Positions 1-9,585 of a stretch of 64,000 bases of DNA are shown in pieces. Every line of letters begins with the position of its first letter. Position 1 is the stretch's first letter. Source of the DNA: a bacterium (GTDB taxonomy: Bacteria; Cyanobacteriota; Sericytochromatia; S15B-MN24; UBA4093); assembly GCA_017744355.1 (NCBI GenBank), contig JAGIBK010000003.1, positions 304,547-368,546 on the forward strand, written 5' to 3'. A program made the position numbers and the translations under genes. The notes beneath the pieces were generated by a model. It was not told the origin of the DNA. It did no database searches and saw only the letters and a program-made list of their open reading frames with translations.

Positions 1-1603
1 AGGTGTGGACGCAGATCCCGTAGGCCTCGATCAGATCGAGGGTCGGGAAGGCTGCCTCGTGCCGCTGGACCTCCTCGAGGGTGATCCGGTGATCCAGCTG
101 GAGGATCTCCGCGAGCGCCAGCAGGCAGGTGGTGCGATCGGGGTGGGGGGCCGCGTCGAGAAGCCAGGCGTCGAGGGTCTGGGGATCGTCGTGGAGCCAG
201 TCGAAGGCACGCTTGAGACGGAAGTAGCGGTAGAGCAAGGGGGGTTCAGGGCAGCGCTCCCGCAGGTGCAGGATCTTGAGGCGCCCGAGCTTCTCCTCGG
301 AGTCGCCGGCGCTCGCGAGCACCGCCTCGAGCCAGTAGATGTCGTCAGCGCTCTCGATGAACTGCTCGGCCAGGGCCTCCACGTCGCTCACGCTCAGCTT
401 GAGCTCCTTGAAGAGGCTGACGGCGGTCTCGTAGCGCTTGAGGCGGGCACGGTCGGTCAAAGTGTTGGAAAGATGCTCCGCACGCTCGAAGGTCAGATCC
501 CCGAGCCCCAGCCGGAACCAGAGCTCGCCAACCAGGCCCAGCACCTGGCTGCGCTCCTCGGACTCGACCCGCTTGAGCACCAGCCGATCCACGTCGTCGA
601 CGCTCAGGCCCGTGCCCTGGAACGCACGTACCGCCGTCAGGTAACGGCCCAGCGCGCCGATCTCGGGGGCCCACTCCCGCAGCTGCATGAGGGCCACGCG
701 ATCGACCGAACGACCCAACTCCGTCATGCCCTTGAGGGCGCGCTCCAGCCATTCCAGCTCGGCCTGGGAGTCGGCGAACGAGAGGTGGAAGGTATCCAGG
801 TCGCCGACCTGGACCTCGTACTCCTCGAAGAGGCTGAGGGTCTTGGAGAGGCGACGGACGGTGATGCGATCGTGCACCCCCTCGACCAGCCCTCGGATGT
901 CGTCATAGCGAGCAATTCGCTTGACCCTCAGCGCCACCAGGTCCAAAAGTGCCGCGGTGGCGGCCAGGGCCTCCTCATCGGTGACCCGTTCGAGCAACAG
1001 CTCGTCGAAGAAGGCATCTACCGGTCCCAGGGCGTCGTAGGCCTGCGCGCAGGCCACGAAGGCCGCGATGGCAGGGGTCCCCTCGACGCCCCCCAGGCGC
1101 TCCAGCGCCTTGAGGAGGTTGCGGATCGGCACCGGGCGGTTGAGCTGCTGGTAGGCGGCGGCGACCGTGCGCAGGGCCTCCACGTTCACCCGGCCCACGT
1201 CCTTGCCAAGCACCCCCAAGAGCGCATCGAGGTCGTCCAGGCCCTTGGGCTGGGTCAGCTCGAAGACGCCGTACAGGGTCGAGGCGGGGATCCCGAGTTC
1301 GAGCCACGCGATCAGGCGCTCAGGGTCGTAGGGAAAGCCCTCGAGCCCCAGCAGCGCGATCAGCTCGACGCAGATGTTGAAAGCGGCCTCGTCCGGAAGA
1401 TGGGGTTCGAGCGGAGACACGTCGGGATCCGAGCCCGCCCGCTCGCCGAAGTTGGCGCGGATGATCGGAATCAGCGCCTTCACGCGATCGGCCGGATCGG
1501 CCTCCACGGCGAGCGTGGAGCCCTCCTTCGCAAGTCCGCCGCGCCGCCGCATGACAGCGGCGAACGAGGCGGTGATCCGATCGAACCAACCCATCATCGA
1601 CAT
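1..1603 (-). CDS. Unknown alpha-helical protein, 3' end outside window
   Basis: An uninterrupted reading frame of 534 codons starts at ATG 1603 (MSMMGWFDRI) and runs off the left edge, so the C-terminus is missing. It begins five bases after the cheW stop, which suggests co-transcription with cheW. The product looks soluble and almost entirely helical, rich in Leu, Ala, Glu and Arg. It has recurrent helix-pair stretches and repeated 'YDDIRGLVEGV', 'LERALKGM' and 'LFEEYEVQ' type segments, but no signal peptide, membrane segment or catalytic motif that I recognise. The reverse strand is also open over the same bases, but that frame lacks a plausible protein and looks like a GC-rich shadow. Function unknown; the link to chemotaxis is inferred only from position. 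Confidence 0.6.
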   Translation of the reverse strand, partial: MSMMGWFDRITASFAAVMRRRGGLAKEGSTLAVEADPADRVKALIPIIRANFGERAGSDPDVSPLEPHLPDEAAFNICVELIALLGLEGFPYDPERLIAWLELGIPASTLYGVFELTQPKGLDDLDALLGVLGKDVGRVNVEALRTVAAAYQQLNRPVPIRNLLKALERLGGVEGTPAIAAFVACAQAYDALGPVDAFFDELLLERVTDEEALAATAALLDLVALRVKRIARYDDIRGLVEGVHDRITVRRLSKTLSLFEEYEVQVGDLDTFHLSFADSQAELEWLERALKGMTELGRSVDRVALMQLREWAPEIGALGRYLTAVRAFQGTGLSVDDVDRLVLKRVESEERSQVLGLVGELWFRLGLGDLTFERAEHLSNTLTDRARLKRYETAVSLFKELKLSVSDVEALAEQFIESADDIYWLEAVLASAGDSEEKLGRLKILHLRERCPEPPLLYRYFRLKRAFDWLHDDPQTLDAWLLDAAPHPDRTTCLLALAEILQLDHRITLEEVQRHEAAFPTLDLIEAYGICVHT

Positions 1604-1608
1604 GGCAA

Positions 1609-2097
1609 CTAGGCGGGCGTCTGCGCCAGGGCGGCGATCTCTTCCATGCTCAGCAGGCGCTGCAGGTCGAGCAGGATGATGAGGCGATCGCCCAGCTGGC
1701 CCACGCCCTTGAAGAAGGAGGCGTCGATGCCGTTGGCGACCAGTTCGGGGGTAGCCGAGACGGCCTCGGAGTCGAGGCGCAGCACCTCGCGTACCGCATC
1801 GACGATCAGGCCCACGGTCTTGCCGGCCACGTCCACGATGATGATCCGGGTCGCCTTGGTCGGCTCGGCCGAGGCCATGCCGAAGCGGCGGCGCAAGTCG
1901 ATGACGGGCACGATCTTGCCGCGCAGGTTCACCACGCCCTCGACAAAGGAGGGGGCGCGGGGCACGCGGGTGATCGAGGACATCCGCACGATCTCCTGGA
2001 CCGCGGAGATGTCGACCGCGTATTCTTCCTCGGCCAGACGGAAGCTGGCCAGCTGGAGCAGGGTCGAAGCTTGGCGCTCGAGAGTGGTTTCGCTCAT
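1609..2097 (-). CDS. cheW: Chemotaxis coupling protein CheW
   Basis: A 162-residue CheW, the adaptor that links chemoreceptors to the kinase CheA at the inner membrane. The single CheW domain (about residues 14-155) shows the family landmarks: YAVDISAVQEIVR near the start, the NLRGKIVPVIDLRRRFG loop in the middle, and GLIVDAVREVLRL later. I place the start at ATG 2097 (MSETTLERQ). GAGGG lies a few bases upstream, and an upstream in-frame start would add a basic stretch that is not CheW-like. The neighbouring gene is a chemoreceptor; no cheA, cheY, cheB or cheR is in the window, so the rest of the pathway must be encoded elsewhere. Confidence 0.95.
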   Translation of the reverse strand: MSETTLERQASTLLQLASFRLAEEEYAVDISAVQEIVRMSSITRVPRAPSFVEGVVNLRGKIVPVIDLRRRFGMASAEPTKATRIIIVDVAGKTVGLIVDAVREVLRLDSEAVSATPELVANGIDASFFKGVGQLGDRLIILLDLQRLLSMEEIAALAQTPA

Positions 2098-2458
2098 CCT
2101 GAATCCCTCGCGATGATGGGGTGACGACACATGAACAAACTGAAGACGCGATGCTGGCTCGTCGCCGCCTCGCGCCATCTCCCGTCTGGATTCTATACCC
2201 TGGTTCGATCCACTCCATTACGCCGTTCGTCCGGCATCATGGGCGCCACCAGCGAAGAGAAGACGGGAAGACGATCCTCGGGGCGCACAAAGGCGCTTCT
2301 CTACGGTATACCTCGACCGGCTGGTTTGAATTGGGACAAAATACCTAATTTCCACAAAACCAGCCACTGACGATGAGGGTATCCGACCTTCCTGAAAGGA
2401 GCCTGAGCGATCCGCGTTCGGAAGCCCGCTGGGGGCTTCCGAACGCGGTGGGCGATCG
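2098..2458. other. Gap between cheW and the chemoreceptor gene
   Basis: I see no gene in these 361 bases. The right end holds the 16-bp hairpin described separately. The rest is lower in GC than its surroundings and probably carries the leftward cheW promoter. Reading on the minus strand, TATACC (2307-2302 region) and TATAGAAT (around 2190-2200) are possible -10 elements, but neither has a convincing -35 partner. Confidence 0.4.
2412..2448 (-). terminator. Hairpin downstream of the chemoreceptor gene
   Basis: A perfect 16-bp inverted repeat (2412-2427 with 2433-2448) with a 5-base loop starts 11 bases past the stop codon of the chemoreceptor gene. There is no clear T-run after it on the minus strand, so it may act as an mRNA 3' stabiliser rather than a classic intrinsic terminator. 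Confidence 0.6.
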
Positions 2459-4876
2459 CTAGGGCCGCGACGGCAGGGCCAGCGGCTTCGCGGCCGACGG
2501 CACCTTCACATTCAGGGCCTCGGCGTCGACCTGGAAGAAGGCCACGGCCTCCTGGAGCTGGTGGGCCTGGCGGCTCAGCTCGTCCGCGGTGCCTGCCACC
2601 TGGCTGGTGGCAGCGGAGGCCTCCTGGGCGCTGCGGTTGAGGCTCTCGACCGCGAGGACCACCTGGTCCCCACCTTGGCGCTGCTCGGCGGTGGCGTAGG
2701 TGACGGTCTTGGTGAGCTCGTCCATCTCGGCCACCGCGCCGGTCACCTGGTCGTTGATGGCGGCCATCTGCTCGGTGGCCGTCACGATCTGGGAACTGGC
2801 GCGTGCCTGCTCGCCCGTCGCCCCGGTGACCTCGCTCAGCAGGCTGCTGACCTGGCTGGCCGCCTGTTTGATCCGGGCGAGGGCCTCGCCGGTGCGCTCG
2901 GCGAGCGCGGCCCCCTCGCGGACCTTGCCCGCGCCTTCCTGGGTCACATGGACCGCTTGCGAGGTCTCGGCCTGGATGCCCTTGATGAGATCCCCGATCT
3001 CCTTGGTGGCCTTGGCCGAGCGCTCGGCGAGCTTGCGGACCTCGTCGGCGACGACCGCGAAGCCACGGCCCGCCTCGCCGGCCCTGGCCGCCTCGATGGC
3101 GGCGTTGAGGGCCAGCAGGTTGGTCTGCTCGGCGATGTCGTCGATCACCTCGATGATGGCCCCGATCTCGCCCGAGCGCTGGTCGAGCATCTGGATGGTC
3201 TCCCGGATGCCGTCCATGGTCGCGTTGATCGCCTTCATGCCGGCGATGGTCTTGCCGACGGCGGTCTCACCGGCGTTCGCCGCCTCGGAGGCCTCTCCGG
3301 CCACCCGGTTGGCGCCCTCCACGTTGCCCGCCACCTGCTGGATGCTCGCGGCGAGCTCCGAGATAGAGCTGGAGGTCTGGGTGACGGCGGCGCCCAGGGC
3401 GTCCGATTGGCCCCGCACCAGGCTCACCTTGGCCCCCAGGCGCTGGACGCTCGCATCCACCGACTTGAGGTTGGCGGCCATCTCCTCCATTGCCGCTGAG
3501 GTTTCCTCGGCGCTGCTGGCCTGCACCGAGGTGGTCTGGCTCAGCTCGGCGCTCGAGCTGCTGATCTGCACCGCGCCGGCACCCACCTCGTCGGCGGCCG
3601 ACCGGACACGGCCGACCACCTCGCGGAGCTTGGCGGCCATGCGCGACAAGGCCACCCCGAGCTGGTCACGCTCGCTGCGGGCCTCGACCGCGCGGCTGAG
3701 ATCCCCGTGCGCGATACGGTCCATGTGGCCCGCTACGCCCGAGAGGTAGCCGATCGCCCTGCGGAAAGCCAGGGTCATGCGCGCGAACTCGTTCTGGCCC
3801 TTCACCTCCTCGGTCTCGGGCACCAGGACGCGCACCCGGCTCAGGTCCCCCTCGGCGATCGCCTCGCAGGCCTCGGTCAGGCGCTCCATCGGCTTGACGG
3901 CCGAGCCGATCAACCACAGCAGGATCCCCGCGATCAGGCCCAGGCCAAGCGCCGCGAGCAAGCCGAGCACCCACATCATACGGTTGACGGCGGCCAGGAC
4001 CTCGCCCTGCTCGACGAACATGGCAAGCAGCCACTCGCCGTTCTGGACCGGCTGGTAGAACATCCAGCCCGCCTTGCCCGAGACAGGGTCCTTGATCTGG
4101 CGCATGCCGGCCTGCTTGGTACCGAGCAGATCCTTGATGTTGGGGCCGATCTTGTCGTCCTTGGTGATGTCCTTGCCGAGCAACTCATCGGTGGGCGCCG
4201 CGACGACCCCGCCCTTGGGGCTCAAGAGCAAGAAGGCCGCCGACTGGTAGGGTTTGAGGGCCTTGAGCCGCTGCTGGATCTCGCCGAGGCCGCGATCGAC
4301 CCCCGTGATGCCGACAAAGCGCCCGTCTTTGAGGAGCGGGGTCACGTACGAGGTCATCATGACGCCCCCGTAGAGGTAGGGCTCGACCACGACCGGGCGC
4401 CCGAGCTTCTTGGGGAGCTGGTAGTAGTCGTCGGTCTCCATGCCCACGAGCAAATCGAGGGCCAAGGGGCCCTTGAGCCGGTTGTAGTAGGGAATGAAGC
4501 GCCCGCTCTGGTCGGCCCCGCGCGCTCCCCGGAAGGCGCCGTCGTTGCCGTCGGCGCCAGGCTCGTAGCCCACGTAGGTGCCGAGCACGTCGGGGTTGCG
4601 CTCGGCGACGCGCCGCAGGTAGTCGGCGGTCATGGCGCGCTTGCCGAACGCGCCAGTGAGCTGGGCGTCCGCTGCAAGCTCTGCCAGCTTGAGCATCTTG
4701 GCGTTGTCGGCGCTGAGGCGATCGGCGATGTCGGCAGTGACGGCCTTGCCGTACTGCTCGCTGGCAGCGATCTGCTCTTGGCGCACCGAGACGGCAACGA
4801 AGGTGAAGAGGAGCACGAAGAGCAGGGCGATGCCTGCTCCGAGTCGAAGGGTGATCTCGTGCTTGATACTGCGCAT
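2459..4876 (-). CDS. Methyl-accepting chemotaxis protein with dCache sensor domain
   Basis: An 805-residue transmembrane chemoreceptor. Membrane segment 1 is at about residues 10-32. A periplasmic ligand-binding region of about 265 residues follows, with the double-Cache look ([26 protein letters not shown]). Membrane segment 2 is near 305-330, then two successive HAMP-like stretches (about 325-435), then the cytoplasmic signalling hairpin. The conserved hairpin tip ([21 protein letters not shown]) lies near residues 580-600 and contacts CheA and CheW. The C-terminus ends ALPSRP, without the pentapeptide that tethers CheR/CheB in enterobacteria. The start is ATG 4876, with AGGAG eight bases upstream; the in-frame start further up lacks a Shine-Dalgarno. 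The ligand cannot be told; dCache receptors often bind amino acids or other small organics. Confidence 0.93.
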   Translation of the reverse strand: MRSIKHEITLRLGAGIALLFVLLFTFVAVSVRQEQIAASEQYGKAVTADIADRLSADNAKMLKLAELAADAQLTGAFGKRAMTADYLRRVAERNPDVLGTYVGYEPGADGNDGAFRGARGADQSGRFIPYYNRLKGPLALDLLVGMETDDYYQLPKKLGRPVVVEPYLYGGVMMTSYVTPLLKDGRFVGITGVDRGLGEIQQRLKALKPYQSAAFLLLSPKGGVVAAPTDELLGKDITKDDKIGPNIKDLLGTKQAGMRQIKDPVSGKAGWMFYQPVQNGEWLLAMFVEQGEVLAAVNRMMWVLGLLAALGLGLIAGILLWLIGSAVKPMERLTEACEAIAEGDLSRVRVLVPETEEVKGQNEFARMTLAFRRAIGYLSGVAGHMDRIAHGDLSRAVEARSERDQLGVALSRMAAKLREVVGRVRSAADEVGAGAVQISSSSAELSQTTSVQASSAEETSAAMEEMAANLKSVDASVQRLGAKVSLVRGQSDALGAAVTQTSSSISELAASIQQVAGNVEGANRVAGEASEAANAGETAVGKTIAGMKAINATMDGIRETIQMLDQRSGEIGAIIEVIDDIAEQTNLLALNAAIEAARAGEAGRGFAVVADEVRKLAERSAKATKEIGDLIKGIQAETSQAVHVTQEGAGKVREGAALAERTGEALARIKQAASQVSSLLSEVTGATGEQARASSQIVTATEQMAAINDQVTGAVAEMDELTKTVTYATAEQRQGGDQVVLAVESLNRSAQEASAATSQVAGTADELSRQAHQLQEAVAFFQVDAEALNVKVPSAAKPLALPSRP

Positions 4877-4956
4877 TAGGTAACTCCTGCGGATGGGGAA
4901 GAGACGCACGGGGAGGGGCACCCTCGCTTATATCGAAGGGCGCTTGCAGGGCGAAA

Positions 4957-4970
4957 GGGACTTTAGTCCC
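4957..4970 (-). terminator. Weak palindrome after flhB
   Basis: GGGACTAAAGTCCC followed by TTTC on the minus strand lies about 35 bases past the flhB stop. It could be the end of the long flagellar transcript, but the stem is only 5-6 bp and the T-run is short. It also sits upstream of the chemoreceptor gene, so an operator role is possible. Confidence 0.3.
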
Positions 4971-5004
4971 GAATTAGCAAGAAAATGATTTCCATGAAGA
5001 CAGA

Positions 5005-6075
5005 TCAGACGCGTGCCTTGGCGTCCGCCCGGGTGACGGCCACCAGGATCTCGGCGACCACCGCGTACATGTCGGGGGGGATCTCGTCGCCGACCTCGAC
5101 CTGACGGTAGAGGGCCTGGGCCACCGGCTTGTTCTCGACCAGGGGCACGTTGGCCTCGCGCGCCAGGTCTCGGATGCGCTTGGCCACCAGGTCCGTGCCC
5201 TTGGCGACCACCACCGGCACCTCCATCTCCTCGCGCTCGTACTTGAGGGCCACGGCGAAGTGGGTGGGGTTGGTGATGACGACCGTGGCCGTCGGCACCT
5301 CCTGCATCATGCGACGGCGCGCGGCCTGGCGCTGGCGCTTGCGGATCTCGCCCTTCACCTCGGGCGAGCCTTCCTGCTGCTTGGCCTCGTCCTTGACCTC
5401 TTGCTTGGTCATCTTGAGGTTTCGCCACCACTCCCAGCGCTGGTAGGAGTAATCCAAGAGGCCCAGCACGAAGAGGGCCAGGGCCGAGCGCCAGGCAATG
5501 GTCCAGGCGGTGTCGGCCAAGAGCGCCCCGAGCTGGGCCCTGCCGGCCTGCACCGCCGTCACGATCGCCTCGTAGCGATCGCTGATGACCGCGTAGCTCA
5601 AGGATCCCACCACCGCGATCTTGAGCAGGCCCTTGAGGGTCTCGACCACCCCACGCAGCGAGAGGATGCGCTTGAAGCCCTGGATCGGGTTGAGCTTGTT
5701 GAGCGACGGCTTGAGGGGCTCGAGGGTGTAGAGCATGCCCACCTGGGCGTAGCTCGAAAGCAGACCGACCAGGAGGATCCCGAACAGGAAGGGAGCGATC
5801 GCAAGCAAGGTCTCGCGGGTGAGGACCAGAGCCATCTCCCTGAGGGCGGGAATCGTCAGGTCCCCGTGAGGAAAGGCGCTCAGGTTCTCGACCATGCGGT
5901 TGCGCGTCAGGTCGACGATGTTCCGCCACTGCCAGTACAACAGGATCGCCGCCACCATGATCGTCACCGAGGCGTTGACGTCCATGCTGCGAGGGATGTT
6001 GCCCTTCTTGCGCGCGTCGCCGAGGCGTTTGGCTGAAGGGTCTTCGGTCTTCTGATCCTTGTCCGGACTACTCAT
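5005..6075 (-). CDS. flhB: Flagellar export gate protein FlhB
   Basis: The 356-residue substrate-specificity switch of the flagellar type III export gate. The N-terminus has the typical KTEDPSAKRLGDARKKG start, four membrane segments lie between about residues 33 and 215, and a charged linker leads to the cytoplasmic domain. The autocleavage motif N269-P270-T271-H272 is intact, so export can switch from rod/hook to filament substrates after cleavage. Its start overlaps the fliR stop by four bases (ATGA). It is the last gene of the flagellar operon. A separate small gene at 13036 encodes a second copy of the FlhB C-terminal domain. Confidence 0.97.
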   Translation of the reverse strand: MSSPDKDQKTEDPSAKRLGDARKKGNIPRSMDVNASVTIMVAAILLYWQWRNIVDLTRNRMVENLSAFPHGDLTIPALREMALVLTRETLLAIAPFLFGILLVGLLSSYAQVGMLYTLEPLKPSLNKLNPIQGFKRILSLRGVVETLKGLLKIAVVGSLSYAVISDRYEAIVTAVQAGRAQLGALLADTAWTIAWRSALALFVLGLLDYSYQRWEWWRNLKMTKQEVKDEAKQQEGSPEVKGEIRKRQRQAARRRMMQEVPTATVVITNPTHFAVALKYEREEMEVPVVVAKGTDLVAKRIRDLAREANVPLVENKPVAQALYRQVEVGDEIPPDMYAVVAEILVAVTRADAKARV

Positions 6076-6851
6076 CGGAAGAGCTCCAGAAGCCGGTGAT
6101 TGAGCCTATCCACCAAAAAGTCGAAGGTGCCGCCGATCAGGGGCAGGGTCGCGGCCAGGGTGCCGAGGCCCAGGAGGACCTTGACCCCCATGCTGATCGA
6201 GAAGACGTTCATCTGGGGGATGACTTTGTTGAGGATGGCCAGCGCCAGCTCGATGACCAGGATGATGCCCGAGATGGGCAGCATGATGGTCAAGGCCGTG
6301 TCGAAGATCCCGCTGATCTCCTTGAGGACCCGCTCGATCAAGACCCCATCCGGGTTGAAGGTCGCAAGGGGCACCGTCTCGAACGAGCGCCAGATCGCGG
6401 CCAGCAGCCAGTGATGGGCATTGAGGGCGAGGAAAGCCACGGTGGCCACCTGCAACAGCAGGACCGCGATTTCGGAGGTCTGGCTGCGGGTGGTCGGGTC
6501 GAACATCATGCTCATGCCGAAGCCCATCTGGATCCCCAGCAGGTGGCCCGCGAACTGCACTGCGTAGAAGAAGGTCATGGCCACGAAGCCGATGATGAGG
6601 CCCACCGCCATCTCCCGCGCGATCGCCATGGCCAGGGCGTGGGCGTCGGGGATTTCAGGACGGGGCCCCGCTAGCGCAAGCGGCAGGATGAGGACGCTCA
6701 CGAGCACCGCGAGGCCCACCCGGAAGCGCACGGGCAGGACCTGGTTGCCAAGGACCGGGGCGATGACGAACAGGGCCGAGACCCTCACCAGTACCAGGAG
6801 GGCGACCTCGAGCCCGCCGGGGGGGAGCTGCAGGAGGGACGCCAGATCCAT
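6072..6851 (-). CDS. fliR: Flagellar export gate protein FliR
   Basis: A 259-residue integral membrane component of the FliP-FliQ-FliR export gate at the centre of the MS ring. The sequence is almost wholly hydrophobic with about six membrane segments, including RVSALFVIAPVLG near the N-terminus and the conserved GFGMSMMFDPTTR loop near the middle. Length is normal for the family. It sits between fliQ (3-base gap) and flhB (4-base overlap), the usual order for this gate. Confidence 0.96.
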   Translation of the reverse strand: MDLASLLQLPPGGLEVALLVLVRVSALFVIAPVLGNQVLPVRFRVGLAVLVSVLILPLALAGPRPEIPDAHALAMAIAREMAVGLIIGFVAMTFFYAVQFAGHLLGIQMGFGMSMMFDPTTRSQTSEIAVLLLQVATVAFLALNAHHWLLAAIWRSFETVPLATFNPDGVLIERVLKEISGIFDTALTIMLPISGIILVIELALAILNKVIPQMNVFSISMGVKVLLGLGTLAATLPLIGGTFDFLVDRLNHRLLELFR

Positions 6852-6854
6852 GGC

Positions 6855-7124
6855 CTACCTCGCGAAGCGCGGCAGATCGATGAGCAGCTGCGCCATGAAA
6901 TCGAGGATCGACTGCACCATCCACGGCCCGGCGAAGATTAGGACCGCGACGGCCGCCAGGATCTTGGGGATGAAGGTCAGGGTCGCCTCGTTGATCGAGG
7001 TCACCGCCTGGAAGATGCTGACCAAAAGGCCGACCGCGAGGCTCACGATCAAGACGGGGCCCCCGACGGTGACCGCCAGCCACAGGGCCCGCTGGCACAG
7101 CTCGTAGAAGACCGTCTGACTCAT
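6855..7124 (-). CDS. fliQ: Flagellar export gate protein FliQ
   Basis: An 89-residue protein with two long membrane helices (about residues 14-40 and 53-78), the standard size and layout of FliQ. It assembles with FliP and FliR into the helical export gate. Motifs LIVSLAVGLLVSIFQAVTSINEATLTF and PKILAAV are characteristic. Its start overlaps the fliP stop by four bases, implying translational coupling. Confidence 0.96.
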   Translation of the reverse strand: MSQTVFYELCQRALWLAVTVGGPVLIVSLAVGLLVSIFQAVTSINEATLTFIPKILAAVAVLIFAGPWMVQSILDFMAQLLIDLPRFAR

Positions 7125-7858
7125 TGGAAGCTCGAGACCAGCGCCCGGCTCAGCAGGTGCCAGCCGTCCACCAGCACGAAGAGGATCAGCTTGAAGGGGA
7201 GCGAGATCATGACGGGCGGCAGCATCATCATGCCCATGCTCATCAGCAGGCTCGCCACGATCATGTCGATCACGAGGAAGGGCAGGTAGATCACGAAGCC
7301 GATCTGGAAGGCCGTCTTGATCTCGGAAATGACGAAGGCCGGCACCAGGACGTAGGTCGGGATGTCGTTCGGGTTGCGGGGGCGCTGGAGCTTGGCCATG
7401 TGCACGAAGAGGGCCAGGTCCTTCTGGCGCGTCTGCTTGAACATGAACTTGCGGATGGGCGCCTGCGCCCGGTCCAGGGCCACGGCCTGGGTGATCTGGT
7501 TGGCCATGTAGGGCTGGAGGGCCTTGGTGTTGATCTCGCCCAGGGTCGGGGCCATCACGAAGAAGGTCAGGAACATGGCCAGCCCGATGATCACCTGGTT
7601 GGGCGGCATCATCTGGGTGCCCATGGCCTGGCGGGTGAAAGAGAGGACGATGACGATCCGGGTGAAGGAGGTCATCAGGAGCAGGATCGCAGGCGCCAGG
7701 CTCAGCACCGTCAACAGGGCCAAGAGCTGGAGGTTGGCGGCCACGTCCTGCGGCGCGCCCGAGACGGGGATGCGCGGGACCGCGAGCTGTGCGAGGGCCG
7801 GCGCCTGAGCAAGGGCCCAGGCACCTAGGGCCAGGGATAGGGTGCTGAGACGCTTCAC
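7121..7858 (-). CDS. fliP: Flagellar export gate protein FliP
   Basis: A 245-residue FliP, the main pore subunit of the flagellar export gate. A cleavable signal peptide (about residues 1-23, ending ALAQL) is followed by the family signatures LLMTSFTRIVIVLSFTRQAMG and PPNQVIIGLAMFLTFFVM, with four membrane segments in all. I choose GTG 7858 as the start because it overlaps the fliO stop as GTGA and follows a G-rich Shine-Dalgarno. A longer frame exists upstream but only runs antiparallel within fliO coding sequence. Confidence 0.95.
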   Translation of the reverse strand: MKRLSTLSLALGAWALAQAPALAQLAVPRIPVSGAPQDVAANLQLLALLTVLSLAPAILLLMTSFTRIVIVLSFTRQAMGTQMMPPNQVIIGLAMFLTFFVMAPTLGEINTKALQPYMANQITQAVALDRAQAPIRKFMFKQTRQKDLALFVHMAKLQRPRNPNDIPTYVLVPAFVISEIKTAFQIGFVIYLPFLVIDMIVASLLMSMGMMMLPPVMISLPFKLILFVLVDGWHLLSRALVSSFQ

Positions 7859-8475
7859 GACCAATCCCCCTTCGGGCGGCGCGTCACCTGACGCAGGCTC
7901 GACTCCAGCGCGTCCGAGAAGTCTCCCACGCTCTCGTCCTCGGCCCGCTCGACGAGCGCCTCGAAGCGCGCGGGGCCCGTGCCGGCCTCCCACTCCGTGA
8001 GCTTGACCATGGTTTCGCGGCCGTTGCTGCCGACCACCAGATAGCGATCGCCCGCCTGCACCAGGTGCAGGGACTGAGCCCCCTTGAGGGGGATGCTCTC
8101 GAGGACCTTGAGGCCCGTCCCCGTGGTGGAGAGGCCGCGCGCGGCGGTGGCGAGCTTCGGGATGATGCCCCGCTTGTAGAGCCAGGCCGTGCCGTAGATC
8201 AGGCCGATCACCAGGCCGAACTTGAAGAGGAAGCCCACGGCGTTCGCGATGGGGTTGCCCTCGTCGCGCTTGAGACCGGGATCCTCGTAGTCCTTCCAGG
8301 CGAACCCCTCGGGCGACTCCGAATCGGTGGCCGCGGGGGCGGTGGCCTCGACCCGCGGCGCTTGCCGCTTCGCATCGGCCGGCGAGTGGCCCGCAGCGCC
8401 CCAGAGGGCGAAGACGAGCAGCAGCGCGGCGAAAAGCCGCTTGAAGCCTGGAATTTTCAGAAAGCCTGGAGCCAA
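7855..8475 (-). CDS. fliO: Flagellar export assembly protein FliO
   Basis: A 206-residue FliO/FliZ-type protein. It has an N-terminal signal or anchor segment (about residues 13-30), a short variable stretch, one membrane helix (about 77-102, NAVGFLFKFGLVIGLIYG), then a small cytoplasmic domain with the recognisable LKVLESIPLKGAQSLHLVQAGDRYLVVG core. FliO helps FliP assemble and is poorly conserved, so the call also rests on its place just before fliP. The N-terminal hydrophobic leader is typical of the longer versions of the family. Confidence 0.9.
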   Translation of the reverse strand: MAPGFLKIPGFKRLFAALLLVFALWGAAGHSPADAKRQAPRVEATAPAATDSESPEGFAWKDYEDPGLKRDEGNPIANAVGFLFKFGLVIGLIYGTAWLYKRGIIPKLATAARGLSTTGTGLKVLESIPLKGAQSLHLVQAGDRYLVVGSNGRETMVKLTEWEAGTGPARFEALVERAEDESVGDFSDALESSLRQVTRRPKGDWS

Positions 8476-8484
8476 AACGTCCTC

Positions 8485-9585
8485 TTACGCCCGGAACGAA
8501 GTGAAGCGCTCCGCGGGACTCACGATGTCGGTGACGCGGATACCGAAGTTCTCGTCGATGACGACCACCTCGCCGCGCGCGATGAGCTTGCCGTTGACCA
8601 AGAGGTCCACCGGCTCGCCGGCGAGCTTGTCCAGCTCGACCACCGAGCCCTTGCCGAGCTCCAGCACGTCGCGGATCTGCATCCGGGTGCGGCCCAGCTC
8701 GACGGTGACCTTGAGGGGCACGTCCATCACCAGGTCCAGGCCCGAGGGCGGGGCCATGGTGTGGCTTGCGGCGCCGAGCGGCGCGAACTGCGCCGCCTGC
8801 GCGTTGACCGGAGCCGCCAGGGCCGCGGCGGGCGCGGCGTAGGCGGGCTGCGGAGCGTAGGTCGGCTGGGGCGCGTAGACGGGCTGCGGAGCCGGCTGGA
8901 CAGGAGCCGGAGCCGGCGCTGCCTTGGGGGCCGGAGCCTGCTGCGGAGCAGGGGCCGCCTGCGGGGCCGCGGCGGGCACGGTCTTCTCGCCGGCCACCGG
9001 CGCGGCGAAGGCCTCACCCATGACGAGCACCGAATCCTCGGGCAGGAGCTGAACCAAGGTGCTGGTGACCAGCCCCTCGATCGCGAGCTGGTAGACCACC
9101 GCCGCGAGCGAGCCCTGGTAAGCGGGTGGCAGCGAGGGCTCTTCGGGGTTGTCCATCACCCCCGCCTGCGGCGGCTGGATCTCGAGCTTCTTGCCGTAGG
9201 TCGAGTTGAGGGTGTTGGCCGCCATGCCGAGCATCTGGTTGATGGCCTCGGAGATGGCCGAAAGCTGCAGGTCGTCGATCACGGACGAGGGCGGGGTGCC
9301 CTCGCCGCCCATCATCAGGTCGGTGATGATCGACGTGTCGTTCTGCGTGAGCAGGAAGGCCATGGTGATCGGCGCTCCGCTCGTGCTCGCCGGCACGTCC
9401 ACGTAGACCACCGGCTCCTTCAGGACCGTGCCCAGCTCGTTGATTCCCACGATCGCCGCGCGCGGCGAGGCGATCGTGACCTGCTTGTTGAGGAGGATCG
9501 ACAGCGTGGTCGCTCCCGAACCGAGCGCGAGCGCGCCGACCTCTTCAAGCGAGCGTAAGAGCTCGGGCGTCAAGGCATCGCTCAT
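8485..9585 (-). CDS. fliY: Flagellar switch protein FliY (CheC-like plus FliN domain)
   Basis: A 366-residue C-ring protein combining a CheC/FliM-like N-terminal domain (about residues 1-205) with a C-terminal FliN (SpoA) domain (about 285-360, [38 protein letters not shown]). The N-terminal part contains S109-x3-E113-x2-N116-x22-P139, which fits the CheC-family active-site pattern, so this FliY may dephosphorylate CheY-P at the switch. The two domains are joined by a Pro/Ala/Gln-rich linker of about 75 residues with short near-repeats ([14 protein letters not shown]). The start overlaps the fliM stop by four bases. Thermotogae, spirochaetes and Bacillus use FliY in this way. Confidence 0.93.
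   Translation of the reverse strand: MSDALTPELLRSLEEVGALALGSGATTLSILLNKQVTIASPRAAIVGINELGTVLKEPVVYVDVPASTSGAPITMAFLLTQNDTSIITDLMMGGEGTPPSSVIDDLQLSAISEAINQMLGMAANTLNSTYGKKLEIQPPQAGVMDNPEEPSLPPAYQGSLAAVVYQLAIEGLVTSTLVQLLPEDSVLVMGEAFAAPVAGEKTVPAAAPQAAPAPQQAPAPKAAPAPAPVQPAPQPVYAPQPTYAPQPAYAAPAAALAAPVNAQAAQFAPLGAASHTMAPPSGLDLVMDVPLKVTVELGRTRMQIRDVLELGKGSVVELDKLAGEPVDLLVNGKLIARGEVVVIDENFGIRVTDIVSPAERFTSFRA

Noticed and set aside
5-1612. Long plus-strand open frame of 535 codons at the left edge
   Set aside because: It mirrors the minus-strand frame in a GC-rich region. The translation is biased to Leu, Glu, Gly, His and Asp without domain pattern, and the minus-strand frame fits the operon direction and the spacing to cheW.
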